Positions 54,078-63,952 of a stretch of 64,000 nt of DNA are shown here, one piece after another (position 1 is the first letter of the stretch; each line of letters begins with the position of its first letter). Location of the stretch: assembly GCF_020880995.1 (NCBI RefSeq), contig NZ_JAJISD010000017.1, positions 21,045 to 85,044 of the forward strand, in the 5' to 3' direction. Below the pieces are notes generated by a model that did not search any database, had not been told where the DNA came from, and saw only the letters and a program-made list of their open reading frames with translations. Both the position numbers and the translations under genes were made by a program. Source of the DNA: Reyranella aquatilis (lineage in GTDB: Bacteria > Pseudomonadota > Alphaproteobacteria > Reyranellales > Reyranellaceae).

Positions 54078-55487
54078 TCAGCCCTTGAACAGGCCTTCCG
54101 ACCTGAGGTCGGCCAGCGTGGCGTCGAAGGCCTGGCGCAGGCGGCCGAACAGGTCGCCGAGTTCGGTCTCGTTGATGACCAGCGGCGGGCAGATCGCGAC
54201 GCGGTCGCCCATGTTGCGGATGAACAGGCCGCGCGCCACGGCATGGTTGTAGACGCGCAGGCCGGCGCCGACCGCAACCAGGTCGAACGGCGCCTTGGTC
54301 TTCTTGTCGGCGACGATTTCGAGCGCGCCCATCATGCCCACGCTCATCGCCTCTCCCACCAGCGGATGGTCGGCGAAGGACTGGACGTGCTTGGCGAAGG
54401 CCGGGCTGGTGCGCCTGGCGTGACCGAACAGGTCAGTCTCGTCGTAGATCTTCTGGGCTTCGAGCGCGACGGCCGCGGCCACCGGATGGCCGGAGTAGGT
54501 GAAGCCATGGCCCCAGGTGCCGATCTTGTCGCTCTCGCTCATCAGCGCCTGGTAGACCTTGTCGCTCACCATCACCGCCGAGATCGGCAGGAACGACGCC
54601 GACAGCGCCTTGGCGCAGGTCAGGATGTCCGGCTTGATGTTCATCGTCTGGCTGCCCCAGACATTGCCGGTCCGGCCGAAGCCGCAGATCACCTCGTCGG
54701 CGACGAACAGCATGTCGTACTTCCGGCAGACCGCCTGGATCTTCTCGTAGTAGCCCTTGGGCGGGACGATGACGCCGCCCGCGCCCATGACGGGCTCAGC
54801 AATCATCGCGGCCACCTGGTCGGCGCCGCCTTCCTTTATGATGAGCGCCTCGAGTTCCTCGGCGCAGCGGGTCGCGAACTGTTCCTCGGTCTCGCCCTCG
54901 ACGCCGAAGCGGTAGAAGTGCGGGCAGGACGTGTGCAGCACACCCTGGATCGGCAGGTCGAACGAGCGGTGGTTCGTGGGCAGGCCGGTGAGGCTCGCCG
55001 AGGCGACCGTGACGCCGTGATAGCCCTTGATGCGCGAGACGATCTTCTTCTTCTGCGGCCGGCCCAGCGCATTGTTCATGTACCACACCATCTTCACGAC
55101 GGTGTCGTTGGCCTCGGAGCCGGAGTTGGCGAAGAACACCTTCGACATCTCGACCGGCGCCATCGACTTAAGCTTTTCCGCGAGGTTGATCGCGGGCTCG
55201 TGGGAGCGCTGGTTGAAGGCGTGGTAGAACGGCAGCTGCTTCATCTGCTCGTAGGCGACGGTCGCCAGCCGCTCGTTGCTGAAGCCCAGGGCGGCCGACC
55301 AGAGCCCCGCCATGCCTTCGATGTATTCCTTGCCGTCGTCGTCCATCACGTAGACGCCACGGCCGCGCACGATGGTCAGTGGGCCGCTCGCCTCGTGCTT
55401 CTTGAAGTTGGTGTAGGGGTGCAGGTGGTGGGCAATGTCCCGCGAGGCGTTGGAATTGCCGCGGAAGCTGCGAGAAACGTCATTCAT
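54078..55487 (-). CDS. Class III omega-amino acid:pyruvate aminotransferase family protein
   Basis: 469 residues. Class III fold: GVYVMDDDGKEYIEGMAGLW, FANSGSEANDTVVKMVWYMN, GYHGVTVASASLTGLP, ADEVICGFGRTG with the cofactor Asp, and Schiff-base Lys in LTCAKALSASFLP. Members use pyruvate as acceptor for beta-alanine, taurine, GABA or polyamine-derived amines. The substrate is not resolved; the adjacent peptide-type importer on the other side of a 201-base divergent region hints at amine catabolism. The gene is separate from the AEP cluster, so a PhnW role is not implied. Confidence 0.88.
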   Translation of the reverse strand: MNDVSRSFRGNSNASRDIAHHLHPYTNFKKHEASGPLTIVRGRGVYVMDDDGKEYIEGMAGLWSAALGFSNERLATVAYEQMKQLPFYHAFNQRSHEPAINLAEKLKSMAPVEMSKVFFANSGSEANDTVVKMVWYMNNALGRPQKKKIVSRIKGYHGVTVASASLTGLPTNHRSFDLPIQGVLHTSCPHFYRFGVEGETEEQFATRCAEELEALIIKEGGADQVAAMIAEPVMGAGGVIVPPKGYYEKIQAVCRKYDMLFVADEVICGFGRTGNVWGSQTMNIKPDILTCAKALSASFLPISAVMVSDKVYQALMSESDKIGTWGHGFTYSGHPVAAAVALEAQKIYDETDLFGHARRTSPAFAKHVQSFADHPLVGEAMSVGMMGALEIVADKKTKAPFDLVAVGAGLRVYNHAVARGLFIRNMGDRVAICPPLVINETELGDLFGRLRQAFDATLADLRSEGLFKG

Positions 55488-55575
55488 GCCGGTACCCCTG
55501 GAACAGTGAGGGGCGCACGATAACCCGCCTGAGCATGAAGTTCACTGTGCCTGTCCATGCAAATTTTTTGTGCAA

Positions 55576-55604
55576 TTGACGCGCTCGGGGGCCCGGTGCA
55601 ACTT
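55576..55604 (+). promoter_or_regulatory. Possible sigma-70-type promoter ahead of the dipeptide ABC operon
   Basis: TTGACG (55576-55581) matches the -35 consensus in five of six positions; the best -10 at 17-base spacing is only CAACTT (55599-55604). It lies about 85 bases before the binding-protein start. The weak -10 makes this a low-confidence call. Confidence 0.22.
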
Positions 55605-55688
55605 CAATGAGATATGCGCTGATGCAGGGGCGGCGGCCGGGGAGGCCCCTCTGTGGCGGCCAACGGGGACCATCGAGGGGGTAGATCC

Positions 55689-57302
55689 ATGCACTTCAAT
55701 CTGCGGCATTCAGTGGCGCTGACGGCGCTCGCCTGCGCCAGCCTCGCCTTCACGCCGGCGGCCGACGCCAAGACCTTCAAATGGGCCAATTCGGGCGATG
55801 TCAGCTCGATGGACCCCTATGCCCGCCAGGAGACGTTCCTCCTGACCTTCAATTCGAACATCTACGAGCCGCTGATCCGCCGCGACAAGGACCTTAAGCT
55901 CGAGCCGGCGCTGGCCACGAAGTGGGGCCAGACCGACCCGATTACCTGGTTCTTCGATATTCGTCCGGGCGTCAAATTCCATGACGGCACGCCGCTCACG
56001 GCCGACGACGTTGTGTTCTCGCTCAATCGCGCCAACGGTCCCGGCTCGAACATGGGCAGCAATTTCGTCTCGGTGAAGGAGATCAAGAAGGCCGGCGACA
56101 TGCGCGTCGAGGTCACGACCAAGTATCCCGATCCGCTGCTGGCCGACAAATGGGCCGCGCTCGGCATGATGTCTAAGGCCTGGGCCGAGAAGAACAATGC
56201 CGTCAATTCCGCCGACATGACCAAGAACGAGGAGAACTTCGCGACCCGCAACGCGATGGGCACCGGCCCCTTCATGCTCAAGGAGCGCAAGGCAGGTGAG
56301 AAGACGATCCTGGTCAACAATCCCAACTGGTGGGACAAGCCCGTCCACAACATCACCGAAGTGATCTTCACGCCGGTGTCGAACCCGGCGACCCGCATTG
56401 CCGCACTCAAGGCCGGCGACATCGACATGACCTACGAGGTCCCGCCGGCCGACACCGAATCGCTGAAGAAGGACGCCAACGTCAAGGTACTGGAAGGCCC
56501 CGAGACCCGCGTGGTGTTCCTGGGCTTCGACCAGGAGCGGCCCGAGCTGCTCGAGTCGAACGTCAAGGGCAAGAACCCGTTCAAGGACAAGAAGGTCCGC
56601 GAGGCCATCCATCGCTCGATCGACGTCGACGCGATCAAGCGGACCGTGATGCGCGGCCAGTCGTTCCCGACCAACCTGATGGTGGCGCCGGGCATCAACG
56701 GCTACATGAAGGACCTCGACAAGCGGCCGGCGCTGCTGAAGCCCGAGGAGGCCAAGAAGATGCTGGCGGACGCCGGCTATCCCAACGGCTTCGAAGTGGG
56801 CATGGACTGCCCCAACGACCGCTACGTCAACGACGAGAAGATCTGCCAGGCCGTGGTGGCGATGCTGGCCAAGATCGGCGTGAAGGTGAATCTGCGGGCG
56901 CAGACCCGCAACCTCTACTTCGCCAAGATCCTGCGCAAGGCCGACCTCAAGCCGGGCGATACCAGCTTTTACATGCTGGGCTGGTCGCCGGCGCAGACCT
57001 ACGACGTGCACAACGTCTTCGAGGCGCTGATCCAGACCCCGAACGCCGCCACCAAGAAGGGCCAGTTCAACGCCGGTGGCTACTCCAATCCGGCCGTCGA
57101 CAAGCTGGCGGACTCGATGGAGCAGGAGACCGACAAGGCCAAGCGCGACGCCATGATCCGCGAGGCCACCAAGCTCTATGTCGACGATTTCGCCTACGTC
57201 CCGCTGCATCAGCAGGCGGTCGTGTGGGCGGCGCGCAAGAACATCGATCTGGTTCAGCCCGCCGACAACAGCTTCCCGCTGCGCTTCGTCCAGGTGAAGT
57301 AG
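55689..57302 (+). CDS. Peptide/nickel-type ABC transporter substrate-binding protein
   Basis: 537 residues with a signal peptide (LTALACASLAFTPAADA, about 27 residues). SBP_bac_5 fold: TFKWANSGDVSSMDPYARQE, WFFDIRPGVKFHDGTPLTAD, GTGPFMLKERKAGEK, then PFKDKKVREAIHRSIDVDAI. It binds peptides, opines or related ligands in the periplasm and delivers them to the permeases encoded downstream. ATG 55689 has GAGGGGG upstream; the frame opens 36 bases earlier without a site. It is the first gene of a five-gene transport operon plus hydrolase genes. Confidence 0.92.
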   Translation: MHFNLRHSVALTALACASLAFTPAADAKTFKWANSGDVSSMDPYARQETFLLTFNSNIYEPLIRRDKDLKLEPALATKWGQTDPITWFFDIRPGVKFHDGTPLTADDVVFSLNRANGPGSNMGSNFVSVKEIKKAGDMRVEVTTKYPDPLLADKWAALGMMSKAWAEKNNAVNSADMTKNEENFATRNAMGTGPFMLKERKAGEKTILVNNPNWWDKPVHNITEVIFTPVSNPATRIAALKAGDIDMTYEVPPADTESLKKDANVKVLEGPETRVVFLGFDQERPELLESNVKGKNPFKDKKVREAIHRSIDVDAIKRTVMRGQSFPTNLMVAPGINGYMKDLDKRPALLKPEEAKKMLADAGYPNGFEVGMDCPNDRYVNDEKICQAVVAMLAKIGVKVNLRAQTRNLYFAKILRKADLKPGDTSFYMLGWSPAQTYDVHNVFEALIQTPNAATKKGQFNAGGYSNPAVDKLADSMEQETDKAKRDAMIREATKLYVDDFAYVPLHQQAVVWAARKNIDLVQPADNSFPLRFVQVK

Positions 57303-57327
57303 AGACGGCCTGACGACTTCGACGATC

Positions 57328-57371
57328 GGCCCCGACCGCACCCAACGTGCGGCCGGGGCCGGTTCGGTTTT
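57328..57371 (+). terminator. Intercistronic hairpin after the peptide-binding protein gene
   Basis: GGCCCCGACCGCAC (57328-57341) pairs with GTGCGGCCGGGGCC (57347-57360) with one mismatch, followed by GGTTCGGTTTT. It probably acts as a partial terminator or mRNA stabiliser, so that the binding protein is made in excess over the permeases. Confidence 0.7.
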
Positions 57372-57416
57372 GGCGCCAATCCTGCAGGCGCAGCGTGCGG
57401 GCTCAAAAGAAATCCA

Positions 57417-58409
57417 ATGCTAGCCTTCATCCTGAGACGACTCCTGCAATCGATCGCCGTGCTTCTGGCGGTGGGCGTCGTCGCCTTCTCCCTGTTCCGC
57501 TATGTCGGCGACCCGATCAACGCCATGGTCGGCCAGGACACGACGATGGAGGAACGCGCCGAACTGCGTACCAAGCTCGGTCTGAACGATCCGGCGCCGG
57601 TTCAGTTCTTCCACTTCATTGCCAATGCCGCGCAGGGAAAGTTCGGCCTGTCCTACCGGACCTCGGAGCCGGTCGGCCGGCTGATCCTGGAGAGGATCCC
57701 GGCAACGCTCGAACTGTCTCTCTGCGCCGCCGTGTTCGCCCTGTTCGTCGGCGTGCCGATGGGCGTCTATACCGGTCTCTACCCCAAGCACTGGTCGAGC
57801 AGGCTGTTCCAGGCCGTGTCACTCATCGGCATTTCGCTGCCGACATTCCTGATCGGCATCCTGCTGATTCTGGTGTTCGCCGTCTGGCTGCGGCTGCTTC
57901 CCTCATTCGGGCGCGGCGAGACCGTCCAGATTGGCTGGTGGACCACCAATTTCCTTACGTGGTCGGGACTTAAGGCGCTGATCCTGCCCTCGATCACGCT
58001 CGGCCTGTTCCAGCTCACGCTGCTCATGCGGCTGGTGCGATCGGAGATGCTGGAAGTGATGCGGACCGACTACATCAAATTCGCGCGGGCGAGGGGGCTC
58101 ACCAACCGCGCCATCAATTTTGGCCATGCGCTCAAGAACACGCTGGTGCCGGTCATCACCGTCACCGGACTGCAGCTTGGCGCCCTGATCGCCTTCGCCA
58201 TCGTTACCGAGACGGTGTTCGCCTGGCCGGGCGTCGGACAGCTGTTCATCCAGTCGGTGCAGTTCTCCGACATTCCGGTGATGGCGGCCTACCTGATGCT
58301 GATCGGACTCCTGTTCGTGCTGATCAACCTCACGGTCGATCTCCTCTATTTCGTCGTCGATCCGCGCCTGCGCAGCCAGGGCGGCACGGCGCGGGTCGCA
58401 GGGCACTGA
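57417..58409 (+). CDS. Dipeptide-type ABC transporter permease (DppB-like)
   Basis: 330 residues, about six membrane helices. DppB pattern: AFILRRLLQSIAVLLAVGVV at the N-terminus, VGDPINAMVGQDTTMEERAE, then RLVRSEMLEVMRTDYIKFAR leading into ARGLTNRAINFGHALKNTLV (the EAA-type coupling region) and ETVFAWPGVGQLFIQSVQFS. It is one of the two channel subunits. It begins 114 bases after the binding-protein stop, behind the intercistronic hairpin, and is followed one base later by the second permease. Confidence 0.93.
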   Translation: MLAFILRRLLQSIAVLLAVGVVAFSLFRYVGDPINAMVGQDTTMEERAELRTKLGLNDPAPVQFFHFIANAAQGKFGLSYRTSEPVGRLILERIPATLELSLCAAVFALFVGVPMGVYTGLYPKHWSSRLFQAVSLIGISLPTFLIGILLILVFAVWLRLLPSFGRGETVQIGWWTTNFLTWSGLKALILPSITLGLFQLTLLMRLVRSEMLEVMRTDYIKFARARGLTNRAINFGHALKNTLVPVITVTGLQLGALIAFAIVTETVFAWPGVGQLFIQSVQFSDIPVMAAYLMLIGLLFVLINLTVDLLYFVVDPRLRSQGGTARVAGH

Positions 58410-58410
58410 G

Positions 58411-59346
58411 ATGACGGCAGGATCGCAACAAACCGGATGGCTGCATCGCGCGGCCGACAGCGACATCTGGTGGAGCTTCAAGTCCTCGCCGATGACGGTG
58501 GTCGCCGCCGTCGCAACCTTCCTGATCATTGCGGTGGCGTTCCTGTCGCCGGTTCTGGCGCCTCATACACCGTTCGATCCGGCGACGCTCAGCCTCAGTG
58601 ACGGCCTCAAGCCACCGGTGCTGCTGTCTTCCGACGGCGACTGGGCTTTTCCTCTGGGTACTGATGATCAGGGCCGGGACGTCCTCTCGTCGATCATGTA
58701 CGGGACCCGCCTGTCGCTGATCGTGGGCTTCGCGTCGGTCGTCGTGGCCATGACGCTCGGCATCACGCTCGGCCTGCTGAGCGGCTATCTCGGCGGTGCG
58801 GTCGACGCGCTGATCATGCGAGTCGCCGACGTTCAGCTGACTTTCCCCGCCATCCTGGTGGCGCTACTGATCGACGGCATCGTACGCGGCATCATTTCGG
58901 TGAAACGGCACGACGAGATCGCGATCTACGTCATCGTGGGCGCGATCGGCCTCTCGTTCTGGGTCCAGTACGCCCGCACCGTCCGCGGCTCGGTGATGGT
59001 CGAGAAGAACAAGGAATACGTCCAGGCGGCCCGCGTGATCGGCCTGTCGCCGATACTCATCATGGTCCGGCACGTGTTGCCCAACGTCACCGGGCCGGTG
59101 CTGGTCATCGCGACCATCAATCTCGGCCTCGCCATCATCACCGAGGCGACGCTGTCCTTCCTCGGCGTGGGCCTCCCGTCCACCGAGCCGTCGCTCGGCA
59201 CGCTGATCCGCCTCGGCAACGAGGTGCTGCAGTCCGGCGACTGGTGGATCACGGTGTTCCCCGGAATCACGCTCGCTGCGCTCGTTCTGGCAGTGAACCT
59301 GCTGGGCGACTGGCTGCGCGACGCCCTCAACCCGAAGCTTCGATAG
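58411..59346 (+). CDS. Dipeptide-type ABC transporter permease (DppC-like)
   Basis: 311 residues, about six membrane helices. DppC pattern: an N-terminal extension (DSDIWWSFKSSPMTVVAAVA), PLGTDDQGRDVLSSIMYGTR, the EAA-type loop with EYVQAARVIGLSPILIMVRH, and EATLSFLGVGLPSTEPSLGT. It pairs with the DppB-like subunit. ATG 58411 lies one base after the DppB stop; the ATPase gene follows after ten bases. Confidence 0.93.
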   Translation: MTAGSQQTGWLHRAADSDIWWSFKSSPMTVVAAVATFLIIAVAFLSPVLAPHTPFDPATLSLSDGLKPPVLLSSDGDWAFPLGTDDQGRDVLSSIMYGTRLSLIVGFASVVVAMTLGITLGLLSGYLGGAVDALIMRVADVQLTFPAILVALLIDGIVRGIISVKRHDEIAIYVIVGAIGLSFWVQYARTVRGSVMVEKNKEYVQAARVIGLSPILIMVRHVLPNVTGPVLVIATINLGLAIITEATLSFLGVGLPSTEPSLGTLIRLGNEVLQSGDWWITVFPGITLAALVLAVNLLGDWLRDALNPKLR

Positions 59347-59356
59347 GGCAAGCGCG

Positions 59357-60371
59357 ATGGCCGCCGCATCGAACAATCAGCCGCTGCTCGAAGTCCGCAG
59401 CCTCCGCGTCGAGTTCCCGACGCGCCGCGGTACCCTGCTGGCCGTCGACGATGTGTCCTTCGACATCGCGCCCGGCGAGGTGCTGGGCGTGGTGGGCGAG
59501 TCGGGCGCCGGCAAGTCGCTGACCGGCAACGCCATCATCGGCCTGTTGGAGCCGCCGGGCCGGGTCGCCGGAGGCGAGATCCGTCTCGAGGGGCGGCGAA
59601 TCGACAATCTGCCCTACGAGGAGATGCGCAAGGTGCGCGGCGCCCGTATCGGCGCGATTTTCCAGGACCCCCTTACGAGCCTCAATCCGCTCTATTCGGT
59701 GGGCCGCCAGCTGGTCGAAACGATCCAGACCCACCTTCCGCTGTCGGCTTCCGAAGCCCGGACGCGGGCGATCGAACTGCTGAAGGAAGTGGGCATCCCC
59801 GGCGCCGAGATGCGCATCGACCACTATCCGCACCAGTTCTCCGGCGGCATGCGCCAGCGGGTGGTGATCGCCCTGGCGCTGTGCGCGGGGCCGCGCCTGA
59901 TCGTGGCCGACGAGCCGACGACGGCGCTCGACGTGTCGATCCAGGCCCAGATCATCGCCCTCCTGAAACGGCTCTGCCGCGAGCACGGCACGGCGGTGAT
60001 GCTGGTGACGCACGATATGGGCGTGATCGCCGAAACCGCCGACCGCGTCGCGGTCATGTATGCCGGCCGCATTGCCGAGATCGGACCGGTGCGCGACGTG
60101 GTGAAGCACGCCAAGCATCCTTACACCAAGGGGCTGATGGGCTCGATCCCGAGCCTCGGTGTCCGCAGCGAGCGACTGACGCAGATCGACGGCGCCATGC
60201 CGCGATTGACCGAGATCCCGCCGGGCTGTGCCTTCAACCCGCGCTGCGGCGCGCGCGGACAGCGATGCCTGGTCGAGAGGCCCGATCTCATGGCGGCGGG
60301 CACCACGCGCGCCGCCTGCTGGCTACACGATCGCGGCGGTGTCGGGCCGGCCGTCGGCAAGGAGACGGTCG

Positions 60372-60379
<8 letters not shown>
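59357..60379 (+). CDS. Dipeptide-type ABC transporter ATP-binding protein (DppD-like)
   Basis: 340 residues. Walker A GESGAGKSL (a Leu ends the motif instead of the usual Thr/Ser), Q-loop IFQDPLTSLNPLYSVGRQLV, signature FSGGMRQRVVIALAL, Walker B LIVADEPTTALDVSIQAQI and switch His in VTHDMGVIAE. The C-terminus carries the oligopeptide-ABC extension with CAFNPRCGARGQRC, a Cys-rich segment that in some relatives binds an iron-sulfur cluster. It overlaps the next gene by eight bases. Confidence 0.92.
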
Positions 60380-61412
<1,033 letters not shown>

Positions 61413-61528
61413 CGGGCGGCAGAGCCCTTCCGCGTCAGCCCTGATGTGCGTCGGCGGAGGCCGAGCGCGCTTGATCTGTAGCGGGGCTCGCTTACGATCC
61501 GGCGCAACATTGCAACGGAGAGTTCAGG

Positions 61529-62722
61529 ATGCCGGTCATCAACCGCATTGCCTCGTTCCACAAGGACATGACCGCGTGGCGTCATGACATTCACAGCCAC
61601 CCGGAGACGGCCTTCGAGGAAGTGCGGACGGCCGATGTGGTCGCCGAGAAGCTGAAGAGCTTCGGCATCGAGGTCCACCGCGGGCTGGCCAAGACCGGCG
61701 TCGTCGGCGTGCTGCGCTCGGGCACGTCCAACCGCGCGATCGGGCTGCGCGCCGACATGGATGCGCTGGACGTGCACGAGACCAACCAGTTCGATCACAA
61801 GTCGACAATCCCGGGCAAGATGCATGCCTGCGGCCACGATGGTCACACGGTGATGTTGCTGGGCGCGGCCAAGTATCTTGCCGAGACCAGGAACTTCGAC
61901 GGCACGGTCTACTTCATCTTCCAGCCGGCCGAGGAGAACGAGGGCGGCGGCCGCGTGATGGTGGAAGAGGGGCTGTTCGAGAAGTTCCCGGTCGAGGGCG
62001 TCTACGGCATGCACAACATCCCGGGCATCCCGGTCGGCAAGTTCGCGGTTCGCCCCGGCCCGATGATGGCCGCCTACGACATCTTCGAGGTCGTGCTGAA
62101 GGGCGTCGGCGGCCACGGCGCCATGCCGCAGCACACGATCGATCCGGTCGTCGTCGGTGCGCACATCGTGACGGCTCTGCAGTCGATCGTGGCGCGCAAC
62201 GTCGACCCGATGGACACTGCCGTCGTCTCGACCACGCAGATCCATGCCGGCGACGCCTGGAACGTGATTCCGCAGGAATGCGTGCTGCGCGGCACGGTCC
62301 GCACCTTCAAGAAGCCGGTGCAGGACCTGATCGAGAAGAATATCGAGAAGATCTCCCGCAACGTCGCGGCGGGCTTCGGCGCCGAGGTCGTGAAGTGGCG
62401 CTACGAGAAGCGCTATCCGGCGACCGTCAACAGCACGCAGGAGACGGAGTTCGCGGCCCACGCCGCGGCGTCGCTGGTCGGCCTCGAGAACGTCAACCGC
62501 AACCCGACGCCGGCGATGGGCAGCGAGGACTTCGCCTGGATGCTGCTGAAGAAGCCGGGCTGCTACATCTGGATCGGCAACGGCGACGGTGCCGGAAGCT
62601 GCATGGTTCACAACCCGGGCTACGACTTCAACGACGAGATCCTGCCGCTCGGCGCGTCCTACTGGGCAACGCTGGTCGAGCAGCAACTCGCGCGCGAGGC
62701 GATGCCTCAGGCGGCGGAGTAA
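61529..62722 (+). CDS. M20 family amidohydrolase (hippurate hydrolase type)
   Basis: 397 residues, standard length for hippurate/N-acyl-amino acid hydrolases. Metal-site blocks: HDIHSHPETAFEEVRTADVV, GLRADMDALDVHE, GKMHACGHDGHTVMLLGAAK (Cys and two His), FQPAEENEGGGRVMVEEGLF and MHNIPGIPVG, plus a C-terminal MGSEDFAWMLLKKPG. It removes N-acyl groups from amino acids in the cytoplasm. It follows the peptide importer by 116 bases, so it probably processes imported N-acyl peptides or amino acids. ATG 61529 has GGAGAG upstream. Confidence 0.92.
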   Translation: MPVINRIASFHKDMTAWRHDIHSHPETAFEEVRTADVVAEKLKSFGIEVHRGLAKTGVVGVLRSGTSNRAIGLRADMDALDVHETNQFDHKSTIPGKMHACGHDGHTVMLLGAAKYLAETRNFDGTVYFIFQPAEENEGGGRVMVEEGLFEKFPVEGVYGMHNIPGIPVGKFAVRPGPMMAAYDIFEVVLKGVGGHGAMPQHTIDPVVVGAHIVTALQSIVARNVDPMDTAVVSTTQIHAGDAWNVIPQECVLRGTVRTFKKPVQDLIEKNIEKISRNVAAGFGAEVVKWRYEKRYPATVNSTQETEFAAHAAASLVGLENVNRNPTPAMGSEDFAWMLLKKPGCYIWIGNGDGAGSCMVHNPGYDFNDEILPLGASYWATLVEQQLAREAMPQAAE

Positions 62723-62748
62723 CGCGAAGCTTCAACCGCGGCGCGTTC

Positions 62749-63609
62749 GTGTCTGGTCCGCACCCCTACGCCCATGCCCGCATCGGGCTGGCGACGATGC
62801 ACGAGAAGGAGCGGGCGCTCGGGCCCGCATTCCGGCGCGTGCTCGGCGCCGACATCGTCGCCGTGCCCGAGCTGGACACCGACGTGCTCGGCACTTTCTC
62901 CGGCGAGGTGCCGCGACCCGACGTGCTGGTCGAGACCTCGCTTCTCAAGGCCGAACTGGCCTTCCGCACGATGGACGTCGATTGCGCGGTCGCCAGCGAG
63001 GGCAGTTACGGGCCCATCGACCGCGTCCCGCTGATCTCCTGCGGCGTCGAGATCCTGGCCTTCGTCGACCGCAAGCGCGGACTTCGGCTGGTCGACACCT
63101 TCCCGACCCGTCATTCGAGCTGGCGGCTGTCGCGCTTCCGCGTCGGCGACCCTGCCCGCCTCACCGTCCTGCGTGCGATGGGCTTCCCGCGCTACGGCGT
63201 GTTCGTCGCCTGCAGCACCGACATGGACCATCCGGTGAAGGGCCTCGCCACCGAGGAGGAGGTGATCGCCACCATGGATCGCGAGGCCGAGCGCTCCACC
63301 GAAGGGCTGGCGGTCCTCTATTCGGACATGCGGGCGCACCGCAATCCGACCCGCATGAAGGTGCTGCGCGCGGCCGGCTGGCAGCTCGCCAAACGCCTGC
63401 AGTGCCTCTGCCCGAAATGCCACGCGCCCGGGTTCGGTCACATCGAATCGCGGCGCGGCCTGCCCTGCGAGGCCTGCGGCGATCCCACCCACTGGATCCA
63501 TTTCGAGATCAACGGCTGCTCCGTCTGCGGCCACGCCGAAGCCCGCCCGCGCAAGGACGGAAGGCGGACGGCGCCGAAGCTCTCCTGCAAGAGCTGTCGC
63601 GAGGCTTAG
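62749..63609 (+). CDS. DUF6671-like protein with Cys-rich C-terminus
   Basis: 286 residues. The body (ARIGLATMHEKERALGPAFR, then VPELDTDVLGTFSGEVPRPD, AVASEGSYGPIDRVPLISCG, EILAFVDRKRGLRLVDTFPT) resembles the DUF6671 family as I know it. The C-terminus has four Cys pairs: CLCPKC, CEAC, CSVC and CKSC, the pattern of two small zinc ribbons. No function is established. The start is taken as GTG 62749, 26 bases after the amidohydrolase stop, because the conserved body begins soon after. Its stop codon lies inside the left end of a REP-like palindrome. Confidence 0.65.
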   Translation: MSGPHPYAHARIGLATMHEKERALGPAFRRVLGADIVAVPELDTDVLGTFSGEVPRPDVLVETSLLKAELAFRTMDVDCAVASEGSYGPIDRVPLISCGVEILAFVDRKRGLRLVDTFPTRHSSWRLSRFRVGDPARLTVLRAMGFPRYGVFVACSTDMDHPVKGLATEEEVIATMDREAERSTEGLAVLYSDMRAHRNPTRMKVLRAAGWQLAKRLQCLCPKCHAPGFGHIESRRGLPCEACGDPTHWIHFEINGCSVCGHAEARPRKDGRRTAPKLSCKSCREA

Positions 63610-63788
63610 AGTCTTTCCGCTTCAAGTCAACCCGCACCACCTCATCCTGAGGAGCGGCCGCAGGCTGCGTCTCGAAGGATTGGCAACAGGCGTGGTGTTC
63701 GTGCCCATGCTTCGAGACGCGCTCCTGCGGAGCGCTCCTCAGCATGAGGTTGGTGGTGGTGATTCTATCGGACTCGAAAAGACTCTAG
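63606..63788. repeat. Long imperfect palindromic REP/BIME-like element
   Basis: A 183-base imperfect palindrome. The outer ends match as TTAGAGTCTTTCCG... and ...CGAAAAGACTCTAG. Inner arms pair as CACCTCATCCTGAGGAGCGG with CGCTCCTCAGCATGAGG, and the innermost as GCGTCTCGAAG with CTTCGAGACGC. Elements with CTCATCCTGAGGAGC and GCTTCGAGACGC cores are widespread between genes in several alphaproteobacteria. It begins at the stop codon of the DUF6671-like gene. Confidence 0.8.
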
Positions 63789-63867
63789 CTTTTGGCACTC
63801 GCTCCTTGCGAAGCGCCTGGAGCCTTTCCCTCTCCTATCCAAGCATATCGTGCATTTGATGTAGGAG

Positions 63868-63882
63868 GCGGAAAGACTCTAG
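63868..63882. repeat. Second copy of the palindrome end
   Basis: GCGGAAAGACTCTAG matches the left end of the large palindrome in inverted orientation at 14 of 15 bases. It suggests a nested or duplicated element ending here. The 80 bases between it and the palindrome hold a further small hairpin (GCTCC...GGAGC). Confidence 0.55.
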
Positions 63883-63952
63883 GTCGTGGTGACAATTTCA
63901 GGATTCCCTTTGGGCTGAAGCTCTGATTCAACGCTGGCTTTTGGAGGCTGGC

